Positions 19,248 through 27,800 of a DNA stretch of 64,000 nt are shown here, one piece after another. Within the stretch, counting starts at the first letter, position 1. Each line of letters opens with the position of its first letter. The stretch covers positions 1 through 64,000 of the forward strand of contig NZ_JAIVLG010000004.1 of the NCBI RefSeq assembly GCF_020524545.1, in the 5' to 3' direction. The notes under the pieces were generated by a model, which saw nothing but the letters and a program-made list of their open reading frames with translations, was not told the origin of the DNA and searched no databases. Both the position numbers and the translations under genes were made by a program. The DNA is from Microbacterium paraoxydans. GTDB taxonomy: Bacteria > Actinomycetota > Actinomycetes > Actinomycetales > Microbacteriaceae.

Positions 19248-19966
19248 CAGGAGGCCCGCTTCCGCAACGTGGTCACAGCGCCGGCGACGATGAGGCCTTG
19301 GCCGAGGGTGTAGGTGAGCATCACGGCAGGACTGCTCCACGCCGGGAGACCGTCGGGGAGGAAAAGTCGGAACGCGAGGAGCGTGTCGCTCGCGAGGAAG
19401 AACGCCCCGCCGACCGCGATCAGCGGATGACAGCGGGTCGAGAACGCCGCCGTGCCGCCGAGAACGAGTCCGTACACAGCCACCGCGAGCAAGAGACCGC
19501 CTGTGTGCGGCCCCACCGCGGCGATCATCGCGACCCACCATGCTGCGTAGGCGAGTGCCCACCACGGCATGCGCCGTCGTGCGAGATGGCGTGCGAAGAG
19601 GAGGATGTACGCCACGTGCGCGACGCCGAAGAAGAGCAGCATCAGCGGCAGCTCCGGCGCGCCCGGGAAGAAGGCGCCCGCGCCGTCGCCCAGCCACGAG
19701 AACAGGACGGCTGCGAAGAGCAGGGCGAGTGCCGCCGGGGGTTGCAGCCGACGAGCGGACAGCGCCACCGGAAGAGCCAGCAACGGCATCAGGAGGAGCT
19801 TGGTGGGGCCGGCGAGCGGACTGTCCACGGCGAGCAGCGCCACGTGCACGAGAGAGACCGCGGCGTAAGGCAGAAATGCCCACGCGAGCGACGAGGAAGG
19901 CACGCGCTGCGGCATCTCCCCATCGTAGGGGCGAGGTGTCGCGGGCTCAGGCGTCGGACTCTTCAC
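19247..19966 (-). CDS. YhhN-family integral membrane protein (lysoplasmalogenase-like)
   Basis: A hydrophobic protein of up to 239 residues with about seven to eight predicted membrane segments. It has the YhhN/TMEM86 features LFSWLGDGAGAFFPG and FFLASDTLLAFRLF, with the conserved Asp residues thought to be catalytic. Family members cleave the vinyl-ether bond of lysoplasmalogens; whether this bacterium has plasmalogens is not shown. The GTG at 19966 lies 8 nt after the preceding stop; an ATG at 19915 is an alternative start. Confidence 0.82.
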   Translation of the reverse strand: MKSPTPEPATPRPYDGEMPQRVPSSSLAWAFLPYAAVSLVHVALLAVDSPLAGPTKLLLMPLLALPVALSARRLQPPAALALLFAAVLFSWLGDGAGAFFPGAPELPLMLLFFGVAHVAYILLFARHLARRRMPWWALAYAAWWVAMIAAVGPHTGGLLLAVAVYGLVLGGTAAFSTRCHPLIAVGGAFFLASDTLLAFRLFLPDGLPAWSSPAVMLTYTLGQGLIVAGAVTTLRKRAS

Positions 19967-19974
19967 ACGGACAC

Positions 19975-20430
19975 TCAGGATTCGACGGTGACCTGCACGA
20001 CGGTGTCGTTGACACCCAGATGTGCGGCGGGCCAGTATCCCTCTGGGAAGTGCTCGCCGCAGCTGTCCGTGAGGTGCAGGATCACTCTCCCATCGGAGGA
20101 TGCCTCGATCGTCTCGAGTTCGAGGTCGGCGAAAGCGTCATCGAGCTCCTGCGGCTCCGGCTCGCCGGTACTGAAGTTCGTGACCACGGCATCCGTCGCC
20201 AGTCGTCGCAGCACGTCCAGTCGCGCGACGACCTCGCGCAGCCGGGGGAGGAGCGGTGCCACGTCGTCGAGGCTCGTTCCTTCGAGCATCAGGTCGAGTT
20301 CCGTGCCTCCGACCGAGACAGTACCGACGAACCAGTCGTGGGTGAGCACGGAGCCATCGGTGAGTTCGGAGGTCGCGCGGGCGAGGGTGCCGAGTTCGGG
20401 ATCGTCGATGGTCGGGTGTGAGTCGGTCAT
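19975..20430 (-). CDS. hypothetical acidic protein
   Basis: A 151-residue soluble, acidic protein. It has a beta-rich first half (VLTHDWFVGTVSVGGTELDLML), a helical DVAPLLPRLREVVARLDVLRR segment and a C-terminal FPEGYWPAAHLGVNDTVVQVT. It may belong to the DUF2262-type family, which I cannot confirm. Probably co-transcribed with the YhhN and S4 genes downstream (8 nt gap). Function unknown. Confidence 0.65.
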   Translation of the reverse strand: MTDSHPTIDDPELGTLARATSELTDGSVLTHDWFVGTVSVGGTELDLMLEGTSLDDVAPLLPRLREVVARLDVLRRLATDAVVTNFSTGEPEPQELDDAFADLELETIEASSDGRVILHLTDSCGEHFPEGYWPAAHLGVNDTVVQVTVES

Positions 20431-20466
20431 TCCTTCACGCTAGCGCCAGATGGGCACGGCGCACGC

Positions 20467-21051
20467 TCACGCGACGAGGTCGAGTGCGACGAGAGAGCGC
20501 CCCGGTTTGAGTGGCGACTTCTCGGTGAAGCCGGCGGCCAGGAACGTGCCGAGCGTGCCGTGGAACAGGTCGTTGGCCCGCTGCTTCTCGCCTCGCGTGT
20601 CGACCGGATAGCCCTCGATCACGCGGGCACCGGATCCGCGTGCATATTCGACCGCGGCGTCCAGCAAGGTGCGGTTGAGCCCGGCCCCGCGATGCTCGCG
20701 CCGGACGACGAAGCACGTCACCGCCCAGACCGACTCGTCGTCGAAGGGCTCGGTCGTCGCAGCGGCGATGATGCGGGTGCGGGGGATCCGTGCCTGCCGC
20801 ATGCGGGGGCCGATCCGGATCCACCCGGCAGCCTCGCCGTCGATGTAGGCGATGATGCCCGGCGGCGGCCCGGCGTCGATCTCGGCGTGAAACATCTCGG
20901 TTCGCTGCGGCGTCGTCGTCGTGTTCCACTCCTTGTTCGTCAGGACCGGCCAGATGCACTGACAGCTGGCGCCGTCGCCACCGCCTGTGAGTGCGTGCTG
21001 GACATCATCCCAGCGGGAAGCCGTTGCCACCTCGGTCGTGATCGTCACCAT
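20467..21051 (-). CDS. GNAT-family N-acetyltransferase
   Basis: A 194-residue GNAT acetyltransferase: strand pair VWAVTCFVVRREHRGAGLNRTLLDAAVEYA contains the acetyl-CoA-binding R-x-x-G-x-G/A element, and the C-terminal FLAAGFTEKS is typical. An early Cys pair (SCQCIWP) is common in a GNAT subfamily with Trp-rich N-termini. The ATG at 21051 is chosen because the longer open frame would run back through tRNA sequence. It lies just left of the tRNA-Pro locus. Confidence 0.85.
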   Translation of the reverse strand: MVTITTEVATASRWDDVQHALTGGGDGASCQCIWPVLTNKEWNTTTTPQRTEMFHAEIDAGPPPGIIAYIDGEAAGWIRIGPRMRQARIPRTRIIAAATTEPFDDESVWAVTCFVVRREHRGAGLNRTLLDAAVEYARGSGARVIEGYPVDTRGEKQRANDLFHGTLGTFLAAGFTEKSPLKPGRSLVALDLVA

Positions 21052-21158
21052 GCACGTGACGGTACGCGCGACCTCCGACACCCGCAACGGCTCGGTTCGC
21101 GGAGGCGGTCGAGATGCGGCTAAGATAGGGGAGTTGCCTGCGCGAGAGTGCAGAACAA

Positions 21159-21197
21159 CGGGCTGTGGCGCAGCTTGGTAGCGCACTTGACTGGGGG
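21159..21197 (+). pseudogene. 5' half of the disrupted native tRNA-Pro(GGG)
   Basis: Thirty-nine bases give a tRNA-Pro acceptor strand (CGGGCTG), D arm (GCGC...GCGC), anticodon 5' strand CTTGA and the complete anticodon loop CTGGGGG, and then homology stops. The missing 35 nt are found at 36505-36539, whose CAGCCCG and TCAAG strands pair perfectly with this half. The gene was therefore cut inside or at the edge of its anticodon loop. A TAAGAT -10-like element at 21121-21126 may be its promoter. Confidence 0.92.
21191..21197. other. left attachment core (attL), 7 bp
   Basis: CTGGGGG, the anticodon loop of tRNA-Pro(GGG). Left of it is native tRNA sequence; right of it is unrelated element DNA. 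Identical to the copy at 36498-36504. Confidence 0.8.
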
Positions 21198-21242
21198 ATG
21201 CGTTGGCTAACTCGGTCGAAAACAGCCTCGAAAATTCAACAA

Positions 21243-21316
21243 CGGGATGTGGCGCAGCTTGGTAGCGCACCTGACTGGGGGTCAGGGGGTCGCAGGTTCA
21301 AATCCTGTCATCCCGA
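21243..21316 (+). tRNA. tRNA-Pro(GGG), complete, carried by the element
   Basis: A 74-nt gene with all arms closing: acceptor CGGGATG/CATCCCG, D arm GCGC/GCGC, anticodon arm CCTGA-CTGGGGG-TCAGG (anticodon GGG, 34-36), T arm GCAGG/CCTGT with TTCAAAT loop; discriminator A, no encoded CCA. It is 70/74 identical to the reconstructed native gene; all four differences form two compensated base pairs (5:68 and 28:42). It starts 45 nt after the broken 5' half, so the native promoter could still transcribe it. Confidence 0.95.
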
Positions 21317-21500
21317 CAGAAAAAGCCTGATGAGAGTGGATTTCTAGATGTCCGATTCTCGCCAGGCCATCTTAGCTCGCCGCTGATTCTGTGGTCCCGA
21401 TTTGTGTTTCCTATGAGACCGACGGCGGATCTTGGAGAGACTTAACTGGTCCCACTTTGTTCCCACGCCCCCTGACCCCTACAAATCAAAGTCAAGTGGT

Positions 21501-22643
21501 TTAGGAGGACCCTCCGATCCATCTGAGATGCCGGTTCGTCTGTTCCGCGGCGAGCGTGAGCTCCGTGGTGTCGGTGTGCAAGTAGCTCTTGGTCGTCTCG
21601 ATCGAGGCGTGTCCGAGGATGTCACGGACGATGTGAAGCGGTACGCCGGCGTTCGCGAACCATGTGGCTCCAGCGTGTCTGAGGTCGTGTCGTCGTAGAC
21701 CGGGGTGCCCGAGTCTTTGCACCAAGTTGGTCCAGTCGGTTGCTCGCGAGAGCGTTCCGGTGGTGAGGACCCCGCCCCGGGGCCCCCGGAGCAGCGGCTG
21801 ATCATGTTCGCGGCCGTCGGTAATGCGTCGGAGCACGGGCTCCAACGGCTTGAGGATCGGCACCCTCCGTGCTTGCCTGCTCTTGGTGGGCTTGAGGCAT
21901 AACCCGTTCGAGCCGGGGAAGTGCTGTCGTGCGATGGTGACGAGGCGGTTGTCCCAATCGATGTCGCTGACCACCAGACCTGCGACTTCGGACACTCGCG
22001 CGGCGAGAAGAGCGGAGAGGAGGACGAAGTCCCCATACGCCGCGTGAACACGACGGCACTCGTCCGCAAGGCTTCGAACCTCGCCGAGAGTCGGAATCTT
22101 GCGCGCGAGATCGGCTGTCGACGACCGTCTCCGTCGTCTTGCGCGTGTTCGTGCGGGGTTCGCGGCGATGATCTCGTCTCGCACCGCTTCGTCGAGCACT
22201 CGTGTGAGGGCTGACACGGTGTTCTTCAGTGTCGACGGCGAGCAGTCGTTTTCCCACCGGTCGATCGTCCTATCGATGACGGCCGTGCTGATCGATCGCA
22301 CGGCCAGGTGCCCCAGGGCAGGAAGAATGCGGACCCTGATGCTGGCGCGATACCCGCTCGCCGTCGACGACGGATCGAGTCCTCGAAGATACCGGTCCCC
22401 GATCTCGGCGATGTAGTCGGCGAGTGAGATCAGCGGGTTGCTCGCGATGTGCGTTCGTGACTGGAGCTGTTCCAGGAACGTTCTGGCTTCTTCCTCCCGA
22501 TCGAACGTGGCTGAGTAACTTCGCCGTTCGTGTGAGGTGGGGTCGGACCATCGGGCGCGAGCGCGGAATCGGCCGTGGCGATTCGCTATGTCTCGCGTGA
22601 GGTGTACTCCGATAGGAGGGATGTGACGATGGTTAGTGTTCAT
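21501..22643 (-). CDS. int: tyrosine-type site-specific integrase of the element
   Basis: A 380-residue integrase. Residues about 1-70 form an arm-binding-like N-terminus (GRFRARARWSDPTSHERRSYSATF), then a core-binding domain (IAEIGDRYLRGL...). The catalytic domain has Arg in AARVSEVAGL, Lys in PTKSRQARRVPI, HDLRHAGATWF, LGHASIETT and the nucleophile Tyr in KSYLHT. Start ATG at 22643. It lies 185 nt from the element's tRNA-Pro and points toward attL, the usual phage/ICE arrangement. No separate excisionase gene is adjacent. Confidence 0.93.
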   Translation of the reverse strand: MNTNHRHIPPIGVHLTRDIANRHGRFRARARWSDPTSHERRSYSATFDREEEARTFLEQLQSRTHIASNPLISLADYIAEIGDRYLRGLDPSSTASGYRASIRVRILPALGHLAVRSISTAVIDRTIDRWENDCSPSTLKNTVSALTRVLDEAVRDEIIAANPARTRARRRRRSSTADLARKIPTLGEVRSLADECRRVHAAYGDFVLLSALLAARVSEVAGLVVSDIDWDNRLVTIARQHFPGSNGLCLKPTKSRQARRVPILKPLEPVLRRITDGREHDQPLLRGPRGGVLTTGTLSRATDWTNLVQRLGHPGLRRHDLRHAGATWFANAGVPLHIVRDILGHASIETTKSYLHTDTTELTLAAEQTNRHLRWIGGSS

Positions 22644-22759
22644 CTGCTCGAAGCTGGCAGGGAAGTCGCGCTGCCGCGCGGAGGCGCTGGGGCGCGAGCC
22701 CGAGGCGGCACGCGCGACTTCGGCGCCGTCCGATACACTAGGAGTAGGCTGGCCGCGTC

Positions 22760-22948
22760 ATGAGCACCATGATCCAGATCAGTCAGCCGGCGGCAGAGTC
22801 GCTTGCTCGTTGGCGTGCGCTCAGCGATGAGCAGAAGCGCGAGGCGCGGTTCGCTGTGGTGGTTGACCGGGTTGCCGCGAGCATGGCGATGGAGAACGAG
22901 CCGGTCTCGGACGCATGGATCCAGCAGGCGAAGCAGACGGGAGTCTGA
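22760..22948 (+). CDS. small hypothetical protein, possibly antitoxin-like
   Basis: A 62-residue protein, predicted mostly helical (AAESLARWRALSDEQKREARF), starting at ATG with a TACACT -10-like hexamer 21 nt upstream. Size and shape recall antitoxins, but no known antitoxin motif is seen. A second small frame overlaps its 3' end. Function unknown. Confidence 0.5.
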   Translation: MSTMIQISQPAAESLARWRALSDEQKREARFAVVVDRVAASMAMENEPVSDAWIQQAKQTGV

Positions 22949-23085
22949 CCCAGCGGTTCGCCACAGGCCGTGGCGACCTCACCTACGCGGAGCTCGCCGA
23001 CGCGATGGCGAAGGCGCGCGGGTTCCAGGTGGCGATCAGCAGGTTCGAGGACGACTTTGCCGGGACCAGCTCCGCGATTGCCTGA
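22915..23085 (+). CDS. possible small overlapping gene or remnant
   Basis: A 56-codon frame from ATG 22915, overlapping the previous gene by 34 nt in another frame. Its middle (GDLTYAELADAMAKARGFQV) looks like a real helical protein segment. No ribosome binding site is obvious. It could be the partner of the 62-residue protein or the stump of a longer gene; low confidence. Confidence 0.3.
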   Translation: MDPAGEADGSLTQRFATGRGDLTYAELADAMAKARGFQVAISRFEDDFAGTSSAIA

Positions 23086-23228
23086 CGAGCCCGCTCCGCG
23101 CCCGCCGCCACATCCGCCGGAATCTTCACGTTCCTAGCCAAGTAGTTCGGATCGCAGCTCGTCCACTATCGATCCACTCAACGTCGAATGGTTCTCGCGA
23201 GAGAATGGATACCGGAAGGGATCGACTG

Positions 23229-23456
23229 ATGGTCAAAGGCGACATCGAGACGTACTTCGAAGACGGGGTCTGGAAGAACCGACCGCAGGGCAACGAGCGG
23301 GCGTCCAATACTGCGCCCAGGAAGTCGGAAGCTCAGCAGAAGGGCCGAGAGATGGCAAAGGACCGCAAGGTCGAGCACGTCATCAAGAAGAAGGACGGCA
23401 CGATCGGTCAGCGCAATTCGTACAAGAAGCCGGACCCTTATCCGCCGAAGGGATAG
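23229..23456 (+). CDS. DUF2188-type small protein
   Basis: A 75-residue basic protein. The C-terminal half (VEHVIKKKDGTIGQRNSYKKPDPYPPKG) fits the DUF2188 pattern of a short beta-hairpin with a conserved dGtI...nSY...P.P motif. GGAAGGG at 23213-23219 is a good Shine-Dalgarno 9 nt before the ATG. An open frame upstream joins it in phase but its sequence is not protein-like. Function unknown; such proteins are common in accessory DNA. Confidence 0.65.
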   Translation: MVKGDIETYFEDGVWKNRPQGNERASNTAPRKSEAQQKGREMAKDRKVEHVIKKKDGTIGQRNSYKKPDPYPPKG

Positions 23457-23497
23457 CGCGGCGCGCGCGTCTCACGGCATTGTCGGAGGACGGGTGG

Positions 23498-23680
23498 ATG
23501 CTTGAGCGAGAACCAGTCCACCCCAACGAGACGAGACCCATGTGCAGCGAAGAGATTGAGCGGAAGTTTGAGGTCCCTATCCCGGAAGGTGTGAGCGCTG
23601 CCGAGAAAGAGCGCCTCATTCAGGCCGCGACCGACCGCGAGGTCGACAAGTTGCTCGACGACCTCGATCTGTTCAAGTAG
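23498..23680 (+). CDS. small hypothetical protein
   Basis: A 60-residue acidic, helical protein (SAAEKERLIQAATDREVDKLLDDLDLF). The ATG at 23498 is chosen because a strong GGAGGA lies 7 nt upstream (23485-23490); ATG 23540 and TTG 23480 are alternatives. It precedes the 370-residue gene by 19 nt and may be co-transcribed. No family recognised. Confidence 0.5.
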   Translation: MLEREPVHPNETRPMCSEEIERKFEVPIPEGVSAAEKERLIQAATDREVDKLLDDLDLFK

Positions 23681-23699
23681 CTCGCTTTCTGACCGGCAG

Positions 23700-24812
23700 A
23701 TGGCTCAACCTGACTACTCGTGGCTGCCTCTCCACCAGCAGCATGTCGCCTACACGCTTGCCCACGCCGATAGCCTCATCGCCCAGGCGGCGGAGGTGCT
23801 CTTCGATTACCTCAAGCCCGGACCGCTTGAGCTTGCCAACGTTGCGGATGGTGATCTCGCGCATGTCACCGTGGCCGGCGTCGCGGTGCTTCCTTCTGCA
23901 GTGGCGCGGTTTGCTGCAGACGCTCTGACGCAGATTCGAGCCGCGATCGAGCACACGATCTTCGCCGAGGTCGAGTACCAGCTCGGACGAGGACTCACCG
24001 AGGAGGAGGCTCGGCGAATTGAGATGCCGGCCTGTCTGACGGAGGACGATTTCAAGAAGTGGCTGGCGGGTCGTCGTCGTCCCGAGCTGGAACCATTTCG
24101 TACCGGCTCAGTGCTGGTTGGCAGGATTCGGGATTTGCAGCCGTACCACCGCCGCGACGTCGACCAGCATCCGCTACGCGTTCTCGCTGAACACACCAAC
24201 CTCGCCAAACATCGCACGCCCGCAGTTGCGGCGACGCTGATCGGCGCCGTCATCCCCGACTGGCAGGACCCGACGCTTGTTCTGCCGACCGGCGAAGATC
24301 GGCCGCTGGTGGCGGGTGATGTCCTGGCGAGCGGCCCGCGTGATAAGTACGTGCCGCTCTCGATCTGGCCGAAGGTGTCAATCCAGCGACCGCACAGCGG
24401 CACCTGGCACGTTCTCATGACGGAGCTCGGGGAGATCGAAGAGTGGGTACGCACCGTCGCGATTCCGCACTTGATTCTCGGACACCACGACGCCGACCCA
24501 TTGCCGCCCCAACTCGACACCACCGTCGGGCACGTTGACCTCCCTGCCGCCCTCTTGGCCGCCGGTCATGTCCCCGCGGCCACCCGCTCGTCGCAGCACA
24601 TTCAAGCTGACTTTATACGTGACGAACTAGCCGAGACCCTCGCGATGCACCCCGTCAAGTCCGACCCGGAGGTCATCCGAAAGTGGATCGAGACGCTCGA
24701 CGACATCGAAGTGCTTGAGCGACATGACCGATTGGCGGAGCCAGCCAGTCGGCGGGATCTTCCCGGCGTGGATCGAGTCGTGCGGAAGTCGATCGCGGAA
24801 GCTTCCCAGTGA
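23700..24812 (+). CDS. hypothetical protein (370 aa) of the integrative element
   Basis: An uncharacterised soluble protein. The N-terminal half is helical and His-rich (SWLPLHQQHVAYTLAHADSL) and carries a conserved-looking block (ADALTQIRAAIEHTIFAEVE, RIEMPACLTEDDFKKWLAGRR, RDLQPYHRRD, LAEHTNLAKHRTPA). The central part is beta-rich. The repeated His/Glu/Arg positions hint at an enzyme or a HEPN-like helical domain, but no diagnostic RxxxxH motif of HEPN is evident. The gene converges on the 1320-residue gene. Confidence 0.6.
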   Translation: MAQPDYSWLPLHQQHVAYTLAHADSLIAQAAEVLFDYLKPGPLELANVADGDLAHVTVAGVAVLPSAVARFAADALTQIRAAIEHTIFAEVEYQLGRGLTEEEARRIEMPACLTEDDFKKWLAGRRRPELEPFRTGSVLVGRIRDLQPYHRRDVDQHPLRVLAEHTNLAKHRTPAVAATLIGAVIPDWQDPTLVLPTGEDRPLVAGDVLASGPRDKYVPLSIWPKVSIQRPHSGTWHVLMTELGEIEEWVRTVAIPHLILGHHDADPLPPQLDTTVGHVDLPAALLAAGHVPAATRSSQHIQADFIRDELAETLAMHPVKSDPEVIRKWIETLDDIEVLERHDRLAEPASRRDLPGVDRVVRKSIAEASQ

Positions 24813-24834
24813 TCCATCGTTGTTGAGGCGAGTC

Positions 24835-27800
24835 TTATCCGTCGTCGCCCATTCGTTCCGCTTCTGCGTCGTTACGGCGGGCTTCATGCTGATAGCTATC
24901 CGCGATGCCCCGCAGGATGCGAGCCGTGCGTGGCCACCGTGTGGCGATCTTGCTAGCCATCTCCCGGTACTGCTGTTCGAGCACCCGTTCCTGATCGCCG
25001 CCATCGAACACGCCACGCGAAGTCACACCACGTTGATTGGTCTTGCCGATGTGCAAGCCCGTATCGATCCGTGCATTGCCAACGTTTTCGATGACTTCGC
25101 GAACGGCTTCAGCTGGCCAAACCCCGTCTACCCCGACAGGGCTCGAGGCAAGTACCTGCCCGATCTGCTCGTCGCCGATCGATGCTCGCCCACTATCCGC
25201 GAGGGCAAGGCGGGCGGCACGTACCCATTCCGTGAGGTGGTCGGCGTCGATACTGCCGTCGTTTGCGAGTCCGGGGAGCGTGCGCCATTTGCGGAGCACT
25301 GAGAAGGATAGGTGCGCGAAGGCCTGCTCCTGTGGAGTGGGCGTTCGCTTGGGCTCCCCTTCCGCGCGGAAGATGGCGCTCACCATGTTGACGAAGTCAG
25401 TGGGATCCTTACTCAGCGCCCGATAGAGGGCGCCCGAAGGCTCATGGTCGTGGACAAGTTCAAAGAACATGAACTCGTAGCCTGGGAGCTCGTCGTCGTC
25501 GGGCACCCGTTGTTCCATGTATTCCAGAAGTTTGCCGACGTAGTAGCCGCTCATCGTGGTGTTCTGGGGAGGCTCCGTTCCTCGACGTAGTGCGTCGAAC
25601 ACCTCCTTGACGAGACTGATCTCCGGTTCCTGATGCTCGTGCAGCATGATGCTCAGAAGTGCCATCGCCTCCCAGGGGCGACCATGTTGAACGAACCGCC
25701 GAACACCCTCCGCCCGATCGTCAGAGGCCGCAGCGAAGGGCTGAGCTCGCTTCCAATAGGCCTCTTCGAGTCCTTCGCCCAGCGAGGACACCTCAGTCCA
25801 GTACTGGCGGGAGAGGGGAACTGCCTCCATCAGAATCTCTCGAGTTTCGGCCTCCTGAAGCGCCGGGCTTGCGAAGGCTTCCTTCAGCCACTCCATCCCG
25901 CCTTCGTGGATCTTCACGCTCACGTAGTTCAACGCTGCTTGATTCAAGTTGGGCTCCGATGAACTCAGCCACCCGAGAATCTCTTGATCTGGTGCGTTGG
26001 CCGTGCCTGCGAGCAGCCGTCCCACGACATGGGGTGTCTTGACATCGATGGTGAGCGAGCGCAGTGCATCTGAGCCGAGCACAAGTACGTGGTCGAGTGC
26101 CTCGCGTTGAAGTCGCGCGAGTTCGATGTCGTATCCTTCGTCGCCCAGCTTGAGATTGGGTAGGTGAGCCCGCCAGTCGAAGAGACTGGAGAACCGTCGC
26201 CCGTCCTGGGTGGGCGTGAGGGCCCCGGCAAGTTCGCGGAACGCGACCACGTCCTCAGCGGGCATAGCCCACTCGGCGTCGGAGTACTCCTCGTGCCGAT
26301 CTGCCTCGCTGCTCAGCGTTTCCCAAACCGCATACACGTCTTCGGGCGACCACTCTTGAGCGCTGATGACCTCGCGGAGCTTGGCTAGGACTGCGACCCG
26401 TTCCTGGCGCGGTAGTCCATCGATCTGCGGAACAAGCTCTTTCCAGCGTGCTGCGTCGGTCCCAGCAGCGGCGGTGACGAGGATCACGAGCTCATGAACG
26501 AAATGCCCCCAGTCCGCATAGGTGACCGATTGCCGGATGGGCGACCAGTCGCGATACGTCGGAGCGTGCGGCTGGAAAGCAACTGCGTGACTCTCAGGCC
26601 AGACGCCGAGGGCAAGCTTCCAGCCGACATCGGGTTCGCGCTGCATCAGGCGCGCGATGACGGCGAGTTTGTCGTCGACGCTCGCGCCGCTCTGAGGCAA
26701 CCAGCCCGCGACGACATTCTGCAGGCTCTCGATCGGACGATTGCTTAGCCGACCACCGGGATCCAGTGCGGACAGCCTTCCAAGAAGCGCTGCCGCCCGA
26801 CCGAAATAGGTCGGCGACCAGCACAGCGTCTCGAGTGCCCACAGCAAGTTGGGGTGTGGCGACGATGGTCCGAAAAGAGTGTCCGCGCCGCTGTCTTGGA
26901 ACATCGTGCGAAGAATCGGGTCGGTGCGGTCCAAGTCGAGTTCAACCGCATCCTGAAATACCTCCGGGGCGGCTTCCGCCAAGCTGGGCAGGACACTGGC
27001 CAGTCGAGCCCAGGTCGTTCCTGTGTCGTCGGCGTTCGCAGCTTGAAGTAGATCGTGAACGAGCCGGCTGACCCGCCCTTGCATGGTTAGGTCAGCGGGA
27101 AGCTCGACGTCGCTCGCGGCGGCGAGCGCTAGTCCGTCCGCCACGCCTTTCCTAAGCGTCTCCGAATGGGTCGGGTTGGTGCCTTGGGCGCTCGCGGTCA
27201 GACGAGCGACGGCATCCATGCCCTGGTAGGGGTCCGGTGCCAACAGGACATCTGCGACAACCTCGGCCCACCTCGCTAGTTCACCATCAGGGAGCGTCGG
27301 TAGGAGGAGAAGAGCAGCCTCTGCCGGCGAGGTGACACGCCAGGTGCCGCCCGAACGAACGAACGGTGCATCCGCACGGCCGGCGAGACTTTTCAGAAGG
27401 CGATCGATATCGTCGCGTGATCGTCCGGTCAGCCTTTCGATCACTGCGAGGTCGCCTTCAGCGTTCGTCCACGAACCAACCAGAACGAGCGGTGCGAGGA
27501 TAGCGGCTTTATCGGTATTGGTGACCCACTCTGGGGCTCGGAAGCGTGGCTCGCGCGCGATCGAACGAACGAGCGCGGGCACACTGCGACGCGCGAGGGC
27601 CACCATCGCCTCGGCCTTGTTCGAGTCGGACACGACGGCCTTAAGCGCCTCGCGAGCGGTTGCGCGGTCTACCTTGCGGAGCTCAATCTTCTTGGCGTTT
27701 CGAATGATGTCGCCTGGCTCGGCGATCAAGATCACCCGATGTCCGTTGTCGACGGCGGCCGCGAGGTCGGGCGCATCGGAAAACAACGGAACGAGAATCA

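Noticed and set aside
20467-21270. Longer N-terminus for the GNAT gene reaching 21270
   Set aside because: The extension is the reverse reading of tRNA-Pro sequence, giving two similar RYQAAP peptides, an artefact of the two tRNA copies.
21159-21316. Two native tandem tRNA-Pro genes, the first one truncated by chance
   Set aside because: The missing part of the first gene is found intact 15.3 kb away at the edge of an integrase-bearing, lower-GC segment, so insertion explains it better.
23480-23497. TTG start for the 60-residue gene
   Set aside because: ATG 23498 has GGAGGA at ideal spacing; the TTG has none.
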